Shown here: positions 24,625 through 35,816 of the stretch, piece after piece
How positions within the stretch are numbered: position 1 is the stretch's first letter
How the letters are laid out: each line of letters starts with the position of its first letter
Assembly: GCA_028023455.1 (NCBI GenBank)
Contig: JAQFVV010012477.1
Span: forward strand, 3,375,865 to 3,439,864
DNA: 64,000 nt
Direction: 5' to 3'
Source of the DNA: Epiperipatus broadwayi
Lineage: Eukaryota > Onychophora > Udeonychophora > Euonychophora > Peripatidae
The notes under the pieces: model-generated
The model's database searches: none
Told to the model about the DNA's origin: nothing
Seen by the model: only the letters and a program-made list of their open reading frames with translations
Translations under genes and position numbers: made by a program

Positions 24625-25756
24625 ATGGTGATAAAAATTATCAGTGCAAATGTTTGAGGCCTAAACTCAGTTCAAAGGGTTTATGCCATTAAAAAATGGG
24701 TAGAGCAGCAGGCCCCACAAATCTTTCTCATAGCAGAAACAAAAGTACATACAAATTCAAACTACATGATCACTCAACTCCTAGAACAATTTGGCTACAC
24801 CAAACTATCCAACATCAGTTTCAGGTAGAGTTGGAATAATTATAAACAAAAACATGCCACCATCATACTTCAAAATTCTATATATTGACAGCAATATTAT
24901 AATTGCCATGGTGGAATGTAATGTATTCATGCTCAGCCTAGCCTTCATTTACACCCAAAATTCTGCAAATACATTCAACCACATTATCCACATGATTAAC
25001 ATGGTCTTAAGGTCAAGTTTCTTGCCATTAATACTGCTTGGGGACTTTAACATCAGATACAACAAATTCAATTCCAAGTACCTTCACCTCCTCTCAAAAA
25101 AGCTAATGTGTGGTAAGGGCTTTCACCTTCCTGGAACATTTTCATACTACACAAAAAATACAAGATCACCGATCAATCTGTTTTACTATTCCCCAGAGAT
25201 TCATTTCCAAATGCAAGCCACCCTACAGGCAGGTAACTTCTCAGATCATCTCGCACAAATTTTGGAAGTCCATTCTGATGTCTTATCTTCATCTGGTGAG
25301 TGCATTCCCCAAACCCTGAGAATGGTAACCCAGTCCTCGGCATCAGAAGTGATAATTTCTGAATCATATATCTACTTTTTCAAAATAAACATTCATACAC
25401 TCCCAATAGAACAGGCATGGTTCACATTCATTGAGGTTCTACAGGCTATCATAAACAACTATACCCTTAAACTAAAAGGCCCCATAAGACTACTAATTGA
25501 TCTTGAAGACATTAATACAGAGCTATCAAAAATCCATAGTACTGTAGACAACATTAGTCGAATCACCAACCTAAAACTTAAATACAGAACTCAGCAAAAA
25601 AAATTGGCTGAGTATCTGGCCACCAAAAGAGCCAGCAGATATATTGATGCCCAGCATTTCTGGACTCATAAGTATATCCATTGGGCACTGGGACCATATA
25701 ACAAAAAAAACATACCATCCATGATTCAAACAGATGAAAAATCATTGATCGGATGA
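24625..25756 (+). pseudogene. LINE family B ORF2, AP-type endonuclease region
   Basis: ATG at 24625 opens a frame like that of family A. A TGA at about 24654 replaces the arginine codon of the usual RGLNS block. AETKVH gives the metal-binding glutamate, LLGDFNIRYN the Asp/Asn block, and FSDHLAQ the Asp-His pair. The frame from 24791 to 25756 then runs into the linker (YIHWALGPYNK) before the RT. The domain nicks target DNA to prime reverse transcription. The stop and a shift near 24790 inactivate it. Confidence 0.75.
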
Positions 25757-26948
25757 CAAATGATTAACGGAATAAAACAATATTTTCAAGAACAACTGCA
25801 CCAAGTAGCTGAACTGCCCCCAAGATATGGTATAGCACTGAAGATAACAACTCCCACATCATCTCAGAGCTAACAAACAAAAATAAACTTGAATCCCTAC
25901 CAGACCGCACACATCCAGGTATCCATGGAATTTCCACGATTCATTCTGCTGCATCTCGGTCAATTCTCAATTCCAATAATTACAAAAATGGCTAATTACC
26001 TTGCCCATGGAAATATAAACATCCCAGAATTATACCTGGTTGCAATGGTTCCTTTTTTGAAAAAACACAACCCCCCCTCAGAATTTTGCAGCCTCCAGCC
26101 CATCTCGATGACCCCGCTAATGGTCAAAGTCATCGAATCACAATAAAAGATTTTATACAGGAAACCAATCTCAATCATATCTCCAAAAGTCAATATGCAA
26201 GGAAGGGATCTTCCTCTACAATGGCAATGTCCCACATTAAGATGCTGGTAGATCACCTCCGCACTCACAGAAGAACTAAACCCATAGCCGTTCAGCTAGA
26301 TATAGCTGCAGTATTTGACTCTGTAAAAACAGACATCCTCCTCCAGCTTCTGGCAGAAAACCATATTCCCAAAGCTTACATCCAGATTATTTCAAATCTG
26401 CTCAGAAACCACCAGACCTGCATCTCATTAAATGGTAGAACCACAAGTCATTTCAAACCATGCCTATCCATTCCTAAAGGCTCCCCATTAAGCCCCCTCC
26501 TATTCATTATATATATATAAACCCTTTGTTGAAAGAAATAGGAAAATACCTGCCTGGAGTCTTTGTCCCAAACCTATACAGAGAGATCGGAGCTCTCACC
26601 TTCATGGAGGACATCCTTATCATACTTCCCTCACAGAAATACCTTGGACTACTAAACTCAATTTTGGATCACTATACAGCAAAATTCAAACTGAAATTTA
26701 ACCTTGCAAAATCTTCAGCCTGGAAAATTGCCACAGGGAAAAAGAATTCCACTCACTTCTCTGGAGAGCCCCAGAACTTCCTTGGACTCCCCTTCCACAA
26801 ACCCCCCTCAGTAATGGCAAGGGAAGTACAAAACAACATAATTGATTCAGCAAACAAACTAATAGCATCCCTGTCCAAAGTTTACCTTTTACTCCATGGC
26901 AAGGTAACATTGCTAAATATGATCCTGTTCCCCAAGATCAACTGCTAG
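25757..26948 (+). pseudogene. LINE family B ORF2, reverse transcriptase region
   Basis: RT blocks are spread over three frames (25889-26146, 26086-26520, 26526-26948): SLQPISMTPLMVKVIES, QLDIAAVFDSVK, SIPKGSPLSPLLFIIYI and GALTFMEDILIILPS. The last replaces the catalytic YMDD with FMED, losing one catalytic aspartate, so it is dead even apart from the frame changes. Family A keeps YMDD at the equivalent place. Confidence 0.8.
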
Positions 26949-27840
26949 CTCCCAATCATCAAACCAACTAAACAGTTTGAGGGGAGGATCAACTCACTTT
27001 GCTCTAGGCTCTTTTGGCATAGGAAAACAGTCACCATTAGCCATGCTGGAATGCAGAATCCACATCAGTTAAACAACCTATTCCTACACTCCATAAATAC
27101 AACCTACTTTCCAAAATGCTATAACATACTCAGTAGATGCTCATAGACATTGTAAACAAGTTCCCATGGTTGTGCAACCCACTGATCGACTGCCACCCTC
27201 CAAGGCAGACTGGATCACAACACTGGATAACCTCATTAAGCATAATCACAATCCTCACAATGCCATGGCTACCAGGAAAATTAAATAGTGTGATGCCTAC
27301 AACATTATTCATCCATAGATCCAACCACCTTATGGCAAGCTGAATTTAAGGAACAAAAATCTCATAAACAAATCAGAAGGTGGAGTTTGGAAGCAAAATT
27401 CTTTAATTTCACCATCAAAATAAATCTAGATGCGTTACCCACCAGTTGGTTTGTAACATACAAAAGGAGTTACTCCAACATCGACCCACTCTGTCAACTA
27501 TGCAAGAGAGAAAATAAAACAATAGACCATATAATACATAGATACCCAAAACTTGGCAGCATTAGAGAACTGATATTTATCAGCTCATAAATAAACTTCC
27601 AAACAATCACCTCAATCCAGCAATGTATTGCTACAAAAACTGTCGCATGGATTCGGCTCTTCATATTCTACACATTTGCCCTCTGGACAACATGTTGAAA
27701 CTTAGCTTACAACACTCAACTCCTGATGCTAAACAGGTCTACATTCATATGATCAACAAGATTAAACAAAGAGATGAGACAATCGGACCATGCCATACTG
27801 TAGAAGATACGTAGAATATTCTGGACATCCCAGAACTCCA
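26949..27840 (+). pseudogene. LINE family B ORF2, thumb and zinc-binding tail
   Basis: Decayed but alignable with family A: RWSLEAKFFNFTIKINLDAL at about 27380-27440, then CQLCKRENKTIDHIIH with the final cysteine lost. This is the zf-RVT-like module (C-x2-C...H-x4-C) at the end of ORF2. Several stops. Confidence 0.65.
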
Positions 27841-28175
27841 CATGAAAAACAGAAATTAATTCCCAACTCACAACGAGATAACTCACTACTCCCCGTATTC
27901 AAACATTTATGGAAACAAAATTATCAATAAGCTAAGACTGAAAACAATCCAGTTTGAAGTGTAACCATTCCTCATTTCCATGGAACAATAATCAAGAAAA
28001 TTCCTATGGATTCCATCTATAACAAGAATGATATCTGTGTAATTATAGTATTTAGTAAATAAATGTTTATTGAAATGAATATGTGTTTTATTGAAATTGA
28101 TGTCACGGTTAGTTAATTTAAAAAAAATACTAAAGTATTACCTGCCCTAAAAGCAAAATTCCTTTGGAGTCTCAT

Positions 28176-28310
28176 GATGTATATGAAATTCCATGTGGAG
28201 TTTGTTTACATTCACCCATTGGACAGATCAATTGTAGAGTAAACATAAGAAAGGAAGAACACATTTTGGCAGTTAGAGAATAATATAATTCATCAGCCGT
28301 TTATTTATAC
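28176..28310 (+). pseudogene. GIY-YIG endonuclease remnant, Penelope-like element
   Basis: The frame reads DVYEIPCGVC, then PIGQINCRVNIRKEEH, then ILAVRE, a stop, and NSSAVY. This follows the Penelope endonuclease pattern (YxIPCxxC, YIGQT-R...R-EH, AVR, SAVYxH). The second tyrosine of the signature is lost (SPIGQI) and a TAA interrupts it, so it is inactive. Penelope elements encode a telomerase-like RT with this C-terminal nuclease; no RT part remains here. This is what ties the fold-backs to that class. Confidence 0.65.
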
Positions 28311-28610
28311 ATTAACTTAACTAACCATGACATCAATTTTAATAAAACACATATTCTGGAAAAAGTTGAACAATATAGCCAGAGGCTGTTAAAAGTGGCA
28401 ATAGAGATATTTAAAAGGCCTAAGAGCATAAATGAAAAGTATGAATTAAAGAAAATTAACAAAATTTGGAAATAGCTATTGGAGAATAAAATATTTTTTT
28501 TAAAACTTCTTAATCAATAGAATTTAAGGATGAGAAGAAAATAACAAAAGAAAAAATTAATGATTTTAAATCTAACCACATACATTCTGTATGATTTGAA
28601 AAGGAAAAAG

Positions 28611-28646
28611 CTCTGAGAAAAGTACTTGTTATTGTACTGATATGCC
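28611..28646 (+). ncRNA. Degenerate hammerhead-like motif, right arm
   Basis: CTGAGAA-A-AGTAC-loop-GTACT-GATA: the mirror copy of the motif at 22021-22052 with both core halves mutated. Listed as a relic. Confidence 0.35.
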
Positions 28647-28672
28647 AGATATTTAGATATTATATTTTTAAT

Positions 28673-30997
28673 ACACTGAAGCTTCTGAAAATAATACTAT
28701 GAATTCATATATCTGTGAAAATAGGGAGAGAGAGTAGCAGCATACTATCTTTTAAGTGTAAATTGTGTTGATCAGATTAAATTTATACCATAAGAAAATG
28801 ATCCTCTTACAAGTTTTAAATACTTTCATTGGAAATGTAGTTAATTTAGATATTTAAGATATTTATTTAATTAAAAGGCATATTTCTGTAAGTATTTAGC
28901 AATTTAACATTTTGACATAATATTTAAATGAATGGTGTGTATGTGTATTTATAAATATTGTGCCTACTGAAATTTGAATAAATTTCAATATGTAGTGGAA
29001 TGTCAATTGTAAAAAAAAAATTTTTTTGGTTTGATTTTAATAGTGAATATATTAACCTGGACAGCATTGAACTATGTTGCTATGACAACATATAATATTG
29101 AGATAATGAACTGTTTATTATTAATTGTAGAATATAAAAATTATGAATTGATTTCATTCATTTTAAAAATTAATGTGTAAGTAATAAAGTTTATAGTATT
29201 GATGAAATTATTATTATTTCTTTAATGTATATATTTTATTATTGCATTCGTAGGTTACAAATAATCCACCTAAATACTTAATGCCTCAAGTATAATTATT
29301 TTATTTGTATAATATTGCAATGAAAAATATGTGTAAGAAGTATATTTCTATTATAGTATGAAATAATATAATCCTAGTTGCTTAATTTATGTTGAAGTAA
29401 GATACTATTTGTATTTTAAAATGTAAATACTGTATGTTATATGCAATAAATTATAAAATATTTTTTTAAATTTGTCATTATTTTATGTAATAAAATTTTT
29501 AAAGATAGTATGCTGACTGAAATTGACCAAAGAATTAATATCATGCATTGCTATAGTTACTCGTATGACAATTTAAAAAGTTTATAAATAGAACTAAGGA
29601 GATTAAATGATCTATCTTTATCTTGGTTTCAATAGAAGCGAGCCTAAATATGATTTTTTATTTATTAATTTTTAAAAGTATATAATTATTAAATGGATAT
29701 AATGATGAAATGAAAGCAATAATGTTTATCCATTAATTAGAAAGGTTTATCAGAAATTTGTAGAAGATGACAATTTATTGAAAAAATAAAAAAATAATTC
29801 TTAGGCTTTAAAAAACCATCAGAATATTTATTTTCTTTAAAAATGAATAATACTTACTTTTCAAGGATGCGATACATATGCTAGCAACATAAAAATGTAC
29901 AAAAAGATTATGTTCTCCAGGTAATATAATTTTATGAGATTGGTGAATCATTTATAGATAAGATATAAATTGATTCAATTTCTATCGCATCATCATTGAT
30001 GAAACTAGTATCTGTTCACATGTAGTGTTTTATAAATCAAATACTCTTTGAAGGAAATATATATTTACACAGCATCATTATGGATATAAACTAATGTTTG
30101 TAAGCATACAATGTTATATAGATCAAATACCTTTTGAATGAAAGGATAATTTCAATATTTGAAAAATATCTGAATTAATAAAATATGCTTCAAATATAAT
30201 ATCATTTCTTGACATTTCTACTTTTTCTGGAATAACAAAACATTGTTGGATTGTGGTTTTTTTTTAAAAAAAAACATTACAACTATGGTACTATTTTGGA
30301 AATATCTTACGTGAGGATAATTGATCAGGTCATTTTTTAATATATATATGATTATTATTATTTTATATATGTATACATGTATAAACAAAGGCAAAACTCT
30401 CCATTAGTGGTTTATACATGTATACATAATTGCATAGGATATAAATGGTAGTATAATTTAAATTAAATAAAGATTAATTTTATTTGCTTAAAGCATAAGA
30501 ATTATGATTTTTTCTAAATTTAAATGTATATTTTATAACTTGGTAATTATTATTATTATTTTAATTTAAAAACTATTCATCATCTTATTTTTCTATAATA
30601 AATTAATAAGTATTTATTTTTATTTTATTCTCTTAGAATAAAATAAACAAATAGGTAGATTCATCTATAGTATATTTTTATTTCCAGTAACTATATATTT
30701 TTTTATATATAAAGATTAAGAATGTTCTTGACTCTATTATTTTTTGAAAAGTGCATATGTGTTACAATACGTCTATATTATATAAATATACACTTTTAGT
30801 TTTAACATTTTATAGGTGAAATTTGATATGCAATCATCCATTTAATTTAAAAGAATTAATGTCAATTGAAAACTTGTTTCATAAAGAATAATCAGATCAT
30901 ATGTATATATTTTAAATCTTTAATTGCCATGTATACATATATGTGTGAGTATTTGCAAGAAAATCAAGTCATATATCACATGACTCCATTCAATGAG
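28673..30997. other. AT-rich DNA with a short tandem duplication and a small hairpin
   Basis: No gene. About 29985-30055 and 30068-30140 are two diverged ~80-bp units (GCATCATCATTGATGAAACT versus GCATCATTATGGATATAAACT). See also the palindrome at 30368-30428. Confidence 0.5.
30368..30428. repeat. Perfect 19-bp inverted repeat hairpin
   Basis: TATGTATACATGTATAAAC at 30368-30386 is exactly inverted at 30410-30428 around a 23-base loop. The loop's GCAAAACTCTCCATT resembles the outer part of the fold-back ending at 58438, so it may be a collapsed relic of that family. Confidence 0.6.
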
Positions 30998-31061
30998 CCT
31001 GTATTACAAATAGTATATAATCAGCTAATTGATCTTAACAAGCTTTACAGAATATCCCTAT

Positions 31062-31101
31062 CCTCAGACCAGTTTCTAGCTTTTGGATTACCTCAGTGAG
31101 G
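31062..31101 (-). ncRNA. Hammerhead-ribozyme-like motif (left arm)
   Basis: Minus strand: CCTCA, core CTGAGGT, a stem II that no longer pairs well, GAAA within CTAGAAACTGGTC, then TGAGG. Stem I (CCTCA/TGAGG) is perfect over 5 bp, and stem III is the near-palindrome ACTGGT followed by C. The first core half ends in T instead of A, so activity is unlikely. Confidence 0.5.
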
Positions 31102-31427
31102 CACTAGGATATTCAAGCATTAGATTTAAAATACCAGGTCAAGCCTAACCCTTTATCTAAGAGTTAATTATTAAGTAGAAAATCTGAAATTTTCAGACAT
31201 CAATATGTCTGCAAATCCATCTATTTAACTTAAATAGCCATATGGGAAAACTTGAATGGGACTGAACTTAATTTCATGCCATATGATTATTTACGTTAGA
31301 TAGTTGGATTTGAAGACATATGGATATCTGAAAATTTCAGATTTTGTATTTAATAGTTAACAATTAGATAAAGTGCTGGACTTTACCTGGTATTTTCAAT
31401 CTAATGCTTGAATATCTTAGCACATAA

Positions 31428-31462
31428 CTGAGGAAAGTTAAAAACTAGAAACAAGTCTGAGA
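31428..31462 (+). ncRNA. Hammerhead-ribozyme-like motif (right arm)
   Basis: CTGAGGA-A-AGT-TAAAA-ACT-A-GAAACAAGTC-TGAG. Both core halves fit (CTGANGA and GAAA), stem III is ACAAGT then the cleavage-position C. Stem I is weak on the 5' side (CATAA). Confidence 0.5.
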
Positions 31463-31609
31463 ATATGGATATTTTGAAATGCATGTTAATAACTATTGGC
31501 ACACTCATTATATAAATTATAACAGGATGGGATATCAACCTTGGTAACTGTTTAAGTTGGGCCAGGGTTATTTCAAAAAAATTACACTCTCTCATCAAAT
31601 ACAGAGGCA

Positions 31610-31987
31610 ATACAACTCTCTAATATTCCCAATAATGAATCAACCATAACTCTCCCTAACCAAGAATTTAGTACAAATAACTATTTGCCTGACATGCATT
31701 CACATCATAGTTACCAATCACAGAACTCAATTTCTGTTGATGATCCACAGGAACCATTAATGGATTTGAAAAACAGTTTGACACAAAGTTCATCTTTAAG
31801 CCATAGCCAAGACTCATTGTACAGTAAAAACTATCATGAGATAACAGTAAAGCAAAATAGTGTAATAGTAAATTCGGATATCCATCTTACAAATGACAAT
31901 AGTAAAAAAATTAAAATATCCAACTGTGATACTAAGCACACAAACAAAAAGCTTAAATCAAACTCATTATGTCTAACATTAAAATAG
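31610..31987 (+). pseudogene. LINE family C ORF1 C-terminal part
   Basis: Open frame rich in Ser, Asn and Asp, ending TAG at 31985-31987 and overlapping the ORF2 ATG at 31969 by 19 bases. Upstream ORF1, including any cysteine motif, is missing, so this copy is 5'-truncated. Position immediately before the endonuclease supports the call; the sequence alone is uninformative. Confidence 0.5.
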
Positions 31988-32826
31988 CCACAATAAATAT
32001 ACGAGGTCTTAACTCATATAACAGACTCTCACAACTGACTCAATTCTTAAATAATCATGATGCTGACATTTTTGTCATAACAGAAACAAAAATTAGCAGA
32101 GTAACCAATCCAACCATAATTAACAATCTGAATAGCAAATACATTTTTACATACAACATCAGACCAGCACAAGGTGTTGCAATTCTAATAAACAATCAAT
32201 TTCTAGTAACAAAACTTAAAATAATCCTTTTATCAGTTAATTCAATAATTATCTATTTTTTGTTCCATTCTGAGCTTTACTATATTATAGGAATATATTC
32301 ATGTCAAAAGGCAAGGGATGTTGTAGATACCCTACTGGTTGCACATAACAAAATACAACATAAGCCCGGTACAGTTATCATGTGCGGTGACTTTAACTGC
32401 AGCTACAATGATTTGCCACTCTCCTTGAAAGCCAAACTTTCACAAGTTGCCCTGCTGCCATTAGCACACCTACATCCAACAAATGCTGTTACGTTCATGT
32501 GTGCACAAGGATCCTCTCTCATGGATCTATTTTTTAGTACTCCTATAAACCTAAAAGCCTCAATTCATCTAACTGCAGTCTCATTTTCTGATCACATCTG
32601 TGTAACACTCATGCAAAAATGCCCGCATAACAAACAAACTATATATAAATTCTCATATAAGAAACAACTTCCTAGACAATTCAAACTTACCATAGATGAT
32701 TTCTGTAATATATTAATAGTAAGCAACCACCTACATCAGATGAAAAATCTCTCTTCAATTGAAAAATGGTCTCAACTCAAAAAAAATACTAAACATGTGC
32801 TGTTCAGATCACCTACCACACTATAA
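31969..32826 (+). pseudogene. LINE family C ORF2, AP-type endonuclease
   Basis: A 285-residue frame from ATG 31969. It contains ATINIRGLNSYNRL, VITETKISR (catalytic Glu), VIMCGDFNCSYND and SFSDHICV, the four expected blocks of an APE-like target-nicking domain. The domain appears complete. The frame breaks soon after at 32826, and coding resumes in the frame of 32759-33079. Confidence 0.8.
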
Positions 32827-34330
32827 CTTTAATAACCTTAAAAAGCAACATATTGAAGACATAAACTCAACCCTTAAAGCTATAACAAGGTTTGATGAGG
32901 CAAAAGATCTTATCTGTAATCTTCAATGTGAAAACAAACATTTATCTCAGTTATATAACCAGAACAACATGGTTTTTAGGCTGAGAAAAATTTTACCAAA
33001 TCTATCAGCACTAATGAAAACCACAATAAATTATGCAAAATTTCCAATCCCATATGCTTGTGGCATTTCCATTCTATAAAAAGATAATTCACTCCTCTCT
33101 GGTACTTATGTTGATGAGGCACTTCTGCACCACTTGAATATTTCCCTTAAAAAATCTCATAGCTCTTCACAGTTATTTACAAATGAAACAAACTGTACAC
33201 AAAATTACTACATATCAAAACAACAAGTTTTTGATGGAATAGTGTATTTAAAACAACATAGCTCATTAGCAAATGGACCTTATTCCAACTAACATATATA
33301 AGCAAATGGAATACATTATATCTCCATTCCTACAGAAATACTATAATCAACTTTGTTCGAAGGAATATCACATCCCTAACTTATCAACAAATATAGTATT
33401 CTGCATAAGGAAAAACTCTAAAAATCCATATCCAACAGTAAATGATTTGCACCTCATTACATTAGAAGACATTGATCAAAAAATGTTTGCTAGGATCATA
33501 CTCAAATAGTTAAATATCTTTGCTTCACCTAAAATTTCCCCTTCATACTTTGCAGTCAAAGGGCAAAAAGCATCTCAAGCAATATTATTAGCACAAGAAG
33601 CAATACTTTATATCAAACAAAAACTAAGAAACTATGTGGCATGCCAGGTAGACTTCAAGTCTGCCTTTGACATCGTAAATTGGGACTTCTTATTCTCTGT
33701 ACTAAATCAAATGCTTTCAAATCATACACACCTTGTCACAGCTATTAAAAACTATCTTAACAGTAGAACAATTACACTTAAAAATTACATGAGACTGTCT
33801 CAACCCTTTAAGCCAAAAGAGGCATCCCACAAGGCTCCCCACTTGCATCATTACTTTTTGCTATATACATAGACTCCATGATTAAGGACATAAAGCAATG
33901 CATAGATGGTATTTTTCTTCCACACCTAGGCACAACTGTTAAGATCATATCATATGTTGATGATGTTTTGATAATATTCAGGGACCTGCAAAATATATCT
34001 ATGATACTTCATAAACTTAAGAAATTTGAAACTATAACAGGATCCACAGTACAAATAAATAAATCATCCTTATGTCAAATTGCTACCGGTCGCAGTCTTC
34101 CCTCACTCTTCACAGGTTCATTTTCTTCCTTTCTTGGCATACCTATTAATCTTTCAAAACACAACTAAGTCATCACTTAAATCTTCTTATCATAGACAAA
34201 TTTAATACAAAAATAAAGTGCTTTAACTCAAAATTACTATACCCTATAATAAAAGTTTGTATCATCAATGCCATTCTAGGAGGTATTCTTGCCTATTACA
34301 GCCCTTGGATGCATCTTCAAAAAAAAACTA
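32827..34330 (+). pseudogene. LINE family C ORF2, reverse transcriptase
   Basis: RT pieces in changing frames: VNDLHLITLEDIDQKMFARI (33273-33509), QVDFKSAFDIVNWDFL (33636-33872), and ISYVDDVLIIFRDLQN (33878-34168), which keeps an intact YVDD catalytic box. Then FLGIPINLS. At least three frame changes. The RT thumb is cut by the palindromic insertion starting at 34389. Confidence 0.75.
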
Positions 34331-34351
34331 TTAAATATTTCATGAGTATAG

Positions 34352-34393
<42 letters not shown>

Positions 34394-34491
34394 AAAAGAT
34401 GGCGCTATACCAAAACCGCCGAACAAGTGTAAGATTTGTTTTACATAAACGAAAAAAGAGTCAGAAATTAACTACCTCTTTCATTTGCTCA

Positions 34492-34538
34492 CTCCCAGAT
34501 CAGCTGATTTCAAGCTGGTTTGCTATCCTCAGTGGGAG
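34492..34538 (-). ncRNA. Hammerhead-ribozyme-like motif (left arm)
   Basis: Exact mirror of 34555-34601 on the minus strand: stem I CTCCCA/TGGGAG, core CTGAGGA and GAAA, palindromic stem III. The two motifs lie back to back, with their 5' ends at the palindrome centre. Confidence 0.6.
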
Positions 34539-34554
34539 ATAGAGTATACTCTAT

Positions 34555-34601
34555 CTCCCACTGAGGATAGCAAACCAGCTTGAAATCAGCTGATCTGGGA
34601 G
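34555..34601 (+). ncRNA. Best hammerhead-ribozyme-like motif in the window
   Basis: Stem I CTCCCA (34555-34560) pairs perfectly with TGGGAG (34596-34601). Core CTGAGGA is at 34561-34567. Stem II AGC/GCT closes a 6-base loop (34569-34580) but is preceded by a T-T mismatch (34568/34581) where hammerheads usually have G-C. GAA is at 34582-34584. Stem III is the loopless palindrome ATCAGCTGAT (34585-34594), then C at 34595 as the predicted cleavage base. A very short or loopless stem III is typical of Penelope-type hammerheads, which are thought to act as dimers. A second partial copy (34649-34689) lacks the 5' side of stem I. Confidence 0.65.
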
Positions 34602-34857
34602 TGAGCAAATGAAAGAGGTAGTTAATTTCTGACTCTTTTTTCGTTTAACTGAGGATAGCAAACCAGCTTGAAATCAGCTGATCTGGGAGTGAGCAAATGA
34701 AAGAGGTAGTTAATTTCTGACTCTTTTTTCGTTTATGTAAAACAAATCTTACACTTGTTCGGCGGTTTTGGTATAGCGCCATCTTTTGGACATAAATAAC
34801 AAGTGATAGCAGGTTACGTGATTAACTTGTATTTGTTTTTCATATATATATATATGG

Positions 34858-35674
34858 GGATCAACATCACATCTTCTATCAATAAAAAATACCTATTTTT
34901 CAATATGCAAGGGTGGGCTTAACCTAATAGCTCTCAATCATTCACATCCTACATTAGAGCTAAGATATGCATTGTGACCACTACTAATCTCTTTTAAGGA
35001 CAACTCCTCCACCTCTACTTCTACTTGCTATTACTCCATATGCTAAGCACCACTTTTTCATTGTTCATGCCATTGAGCATGCTGATTTACTGGACAATTA
35101 TAACATTAATACTCTAATTGGTTTGTCATACAAAGATCTAAAAAAAATTAATGACCCCGATAGATAACTTTGGTCAACACTATCTACTGCAAGACCACTG
35201 ACTAAATTTCAAAATTTGTATGTGCCTCACTCATGGTTAAAATTCCTGTATAATCTGCTACTTGATATAATACCAACAAAGTTATTTCTCATAAATAAAT
35301 TTAAACTAAACATTGATCCTACTTGTATATTATGCAACTTGCTTCTAGAAAATACATCACATATCTTTGAGACATGTCCATACTTTTCAACCTTACATTG
35401 TTTTGTATTCCACAAAGATACAATTAATTTAAAAAATATCCTAATACATAATATAAAGAATTTAAAACCATTCAATGCCCTTGTAACTGTACACACTCTG
35501 AGAACAATATGGCTTGCCCATTGTGCTGTAATATTTGATAACAAAAAATATAATGTACTTAAAAAAAATAAAGAATGGTATAACATTTATCTTTATGCTC
35601 AGAAATATATACCTAGTAATGTCACAAAAAAAATATGGCAAAGCAATGTATTCCTTAGTTGCTCATTAATGTGA
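34858..35674 (+). pseudogene. LINE family C ORF2, thumb and zinc-binding tail
   Basis: Resumes after the palindrome with a GGLN-type segment (GLNLIALNHS, frame broken), then the open frame 35216-35674: LLLDIIPTKLFLINKFKLN, CILCNLLLENTSHIFETCP and IWLAHCAVIFDNKKYN. The C-x2-C...H-x4-C spacing matches the tails of families A and B. Ends near the element's 3' end. Confidence 0.75.
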
Positions 35675-35816
35675 TGACAGTATTCATCTTGTTTCAAATC
35701 ATTATATTCTAAAAATATCCTAAGAAATTAAAAATTATATAAAAAAAATGTAAAAAGCGCTTAATGTAAATATACTAATTCTTGTAAATATTTTGTTACT
35801 AATAAAGTTAAAAAAA

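Larger units (their letters stand above)
22315..28076 (+). mobile_element. Non-LTR retrotransposon (LINE), family B, full-length but decayed
   Basis: Flanked by a 9-bp target duplication GAATATGTG (22306-22314 and 28077-28085), which splits a pre-existing fold-back. Order: 5' UTR, ORF1 with cysteine motifs, ORF2 with endonuclease, reverse transcriptase and zinc-binding tail, then an AT-rich 3' end. Gene order and motifs are those of family A at 38318-43578, but the insertion is not in (AAT)n. Several stops and frame changes make it inactive. Confidence 0.85.
28077..28672 (+). mobile_element. Penelope-derived fold-back, centre and right arm
   Basis: 28079-28114 (GTGTTTTATTGAAATTGATG...) is inverted at 28316-28355, and the right arm then continues to about 28672 as the reverse complement of 21994-22314. 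Before the LINE landed this was one inverted-repeat element of about 0.9 kb with a ~200-bp centre that encodes an endonuclease remnant. Confidence 0.75.
30998..31526. mobile_element. Fold-back element with paired hammerhead-like motifs
   Basis: About 30998-31225 is inverted at 31310-31526 (roughly 75-80% by eye), for example GATATTCAAGCATTAGATT on one side and its complement on the other, around an ~85-bp centre. Each arm carries the hammerhead-like core with its 5' end facing the centre. Same architecture as the fold-backs at 57925 and 56741. Confidence 0.75.
34389..34792. mobile_element. 404-bp near-perfect palindromic fold-back carrying hammerhead-like motifs
   Basis: Ends TGTCCAAAAGATGGCGC... 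and its exact inverse. The left arm 34389-34546 is matched by the right arm; the palindrome centre lies between 34546 and 34547 (AGAGTA/TACTCT). The right arm contains an extra direct copy of about 100 bp (34547-34647 repeated from 34648). Identity between arms looks complete, so it is young. It is inserted, with (TA)n DNA on both sides, into the RT of LINE family C. No protein coding. Confidence 0.85.
31527..35816 (+). mobile_element. Non-LTR retrotransposon (LINE), family C, decayed
   Basis: ORF1 tail, ORF2 endonuclease, RT and zinc-binding tail in order, ending in AATAAAGTTAAAAAAAGTG at 35816. It interrupts a gypsy LTR relic that resumes at 35817. Its 5' boundary is uncertain (between the fold-back end at 31526 and about 31600). 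It is itself interrupted by the palindromic element at 34389-34792. Confidence 0.75.

Noticed and set aside
30866-31610. Small proteins at 30866-31099 (+) and 31610-31401 (-)
   Set aside because: Both are readings through the arms of the fold-back at 30998-31526.
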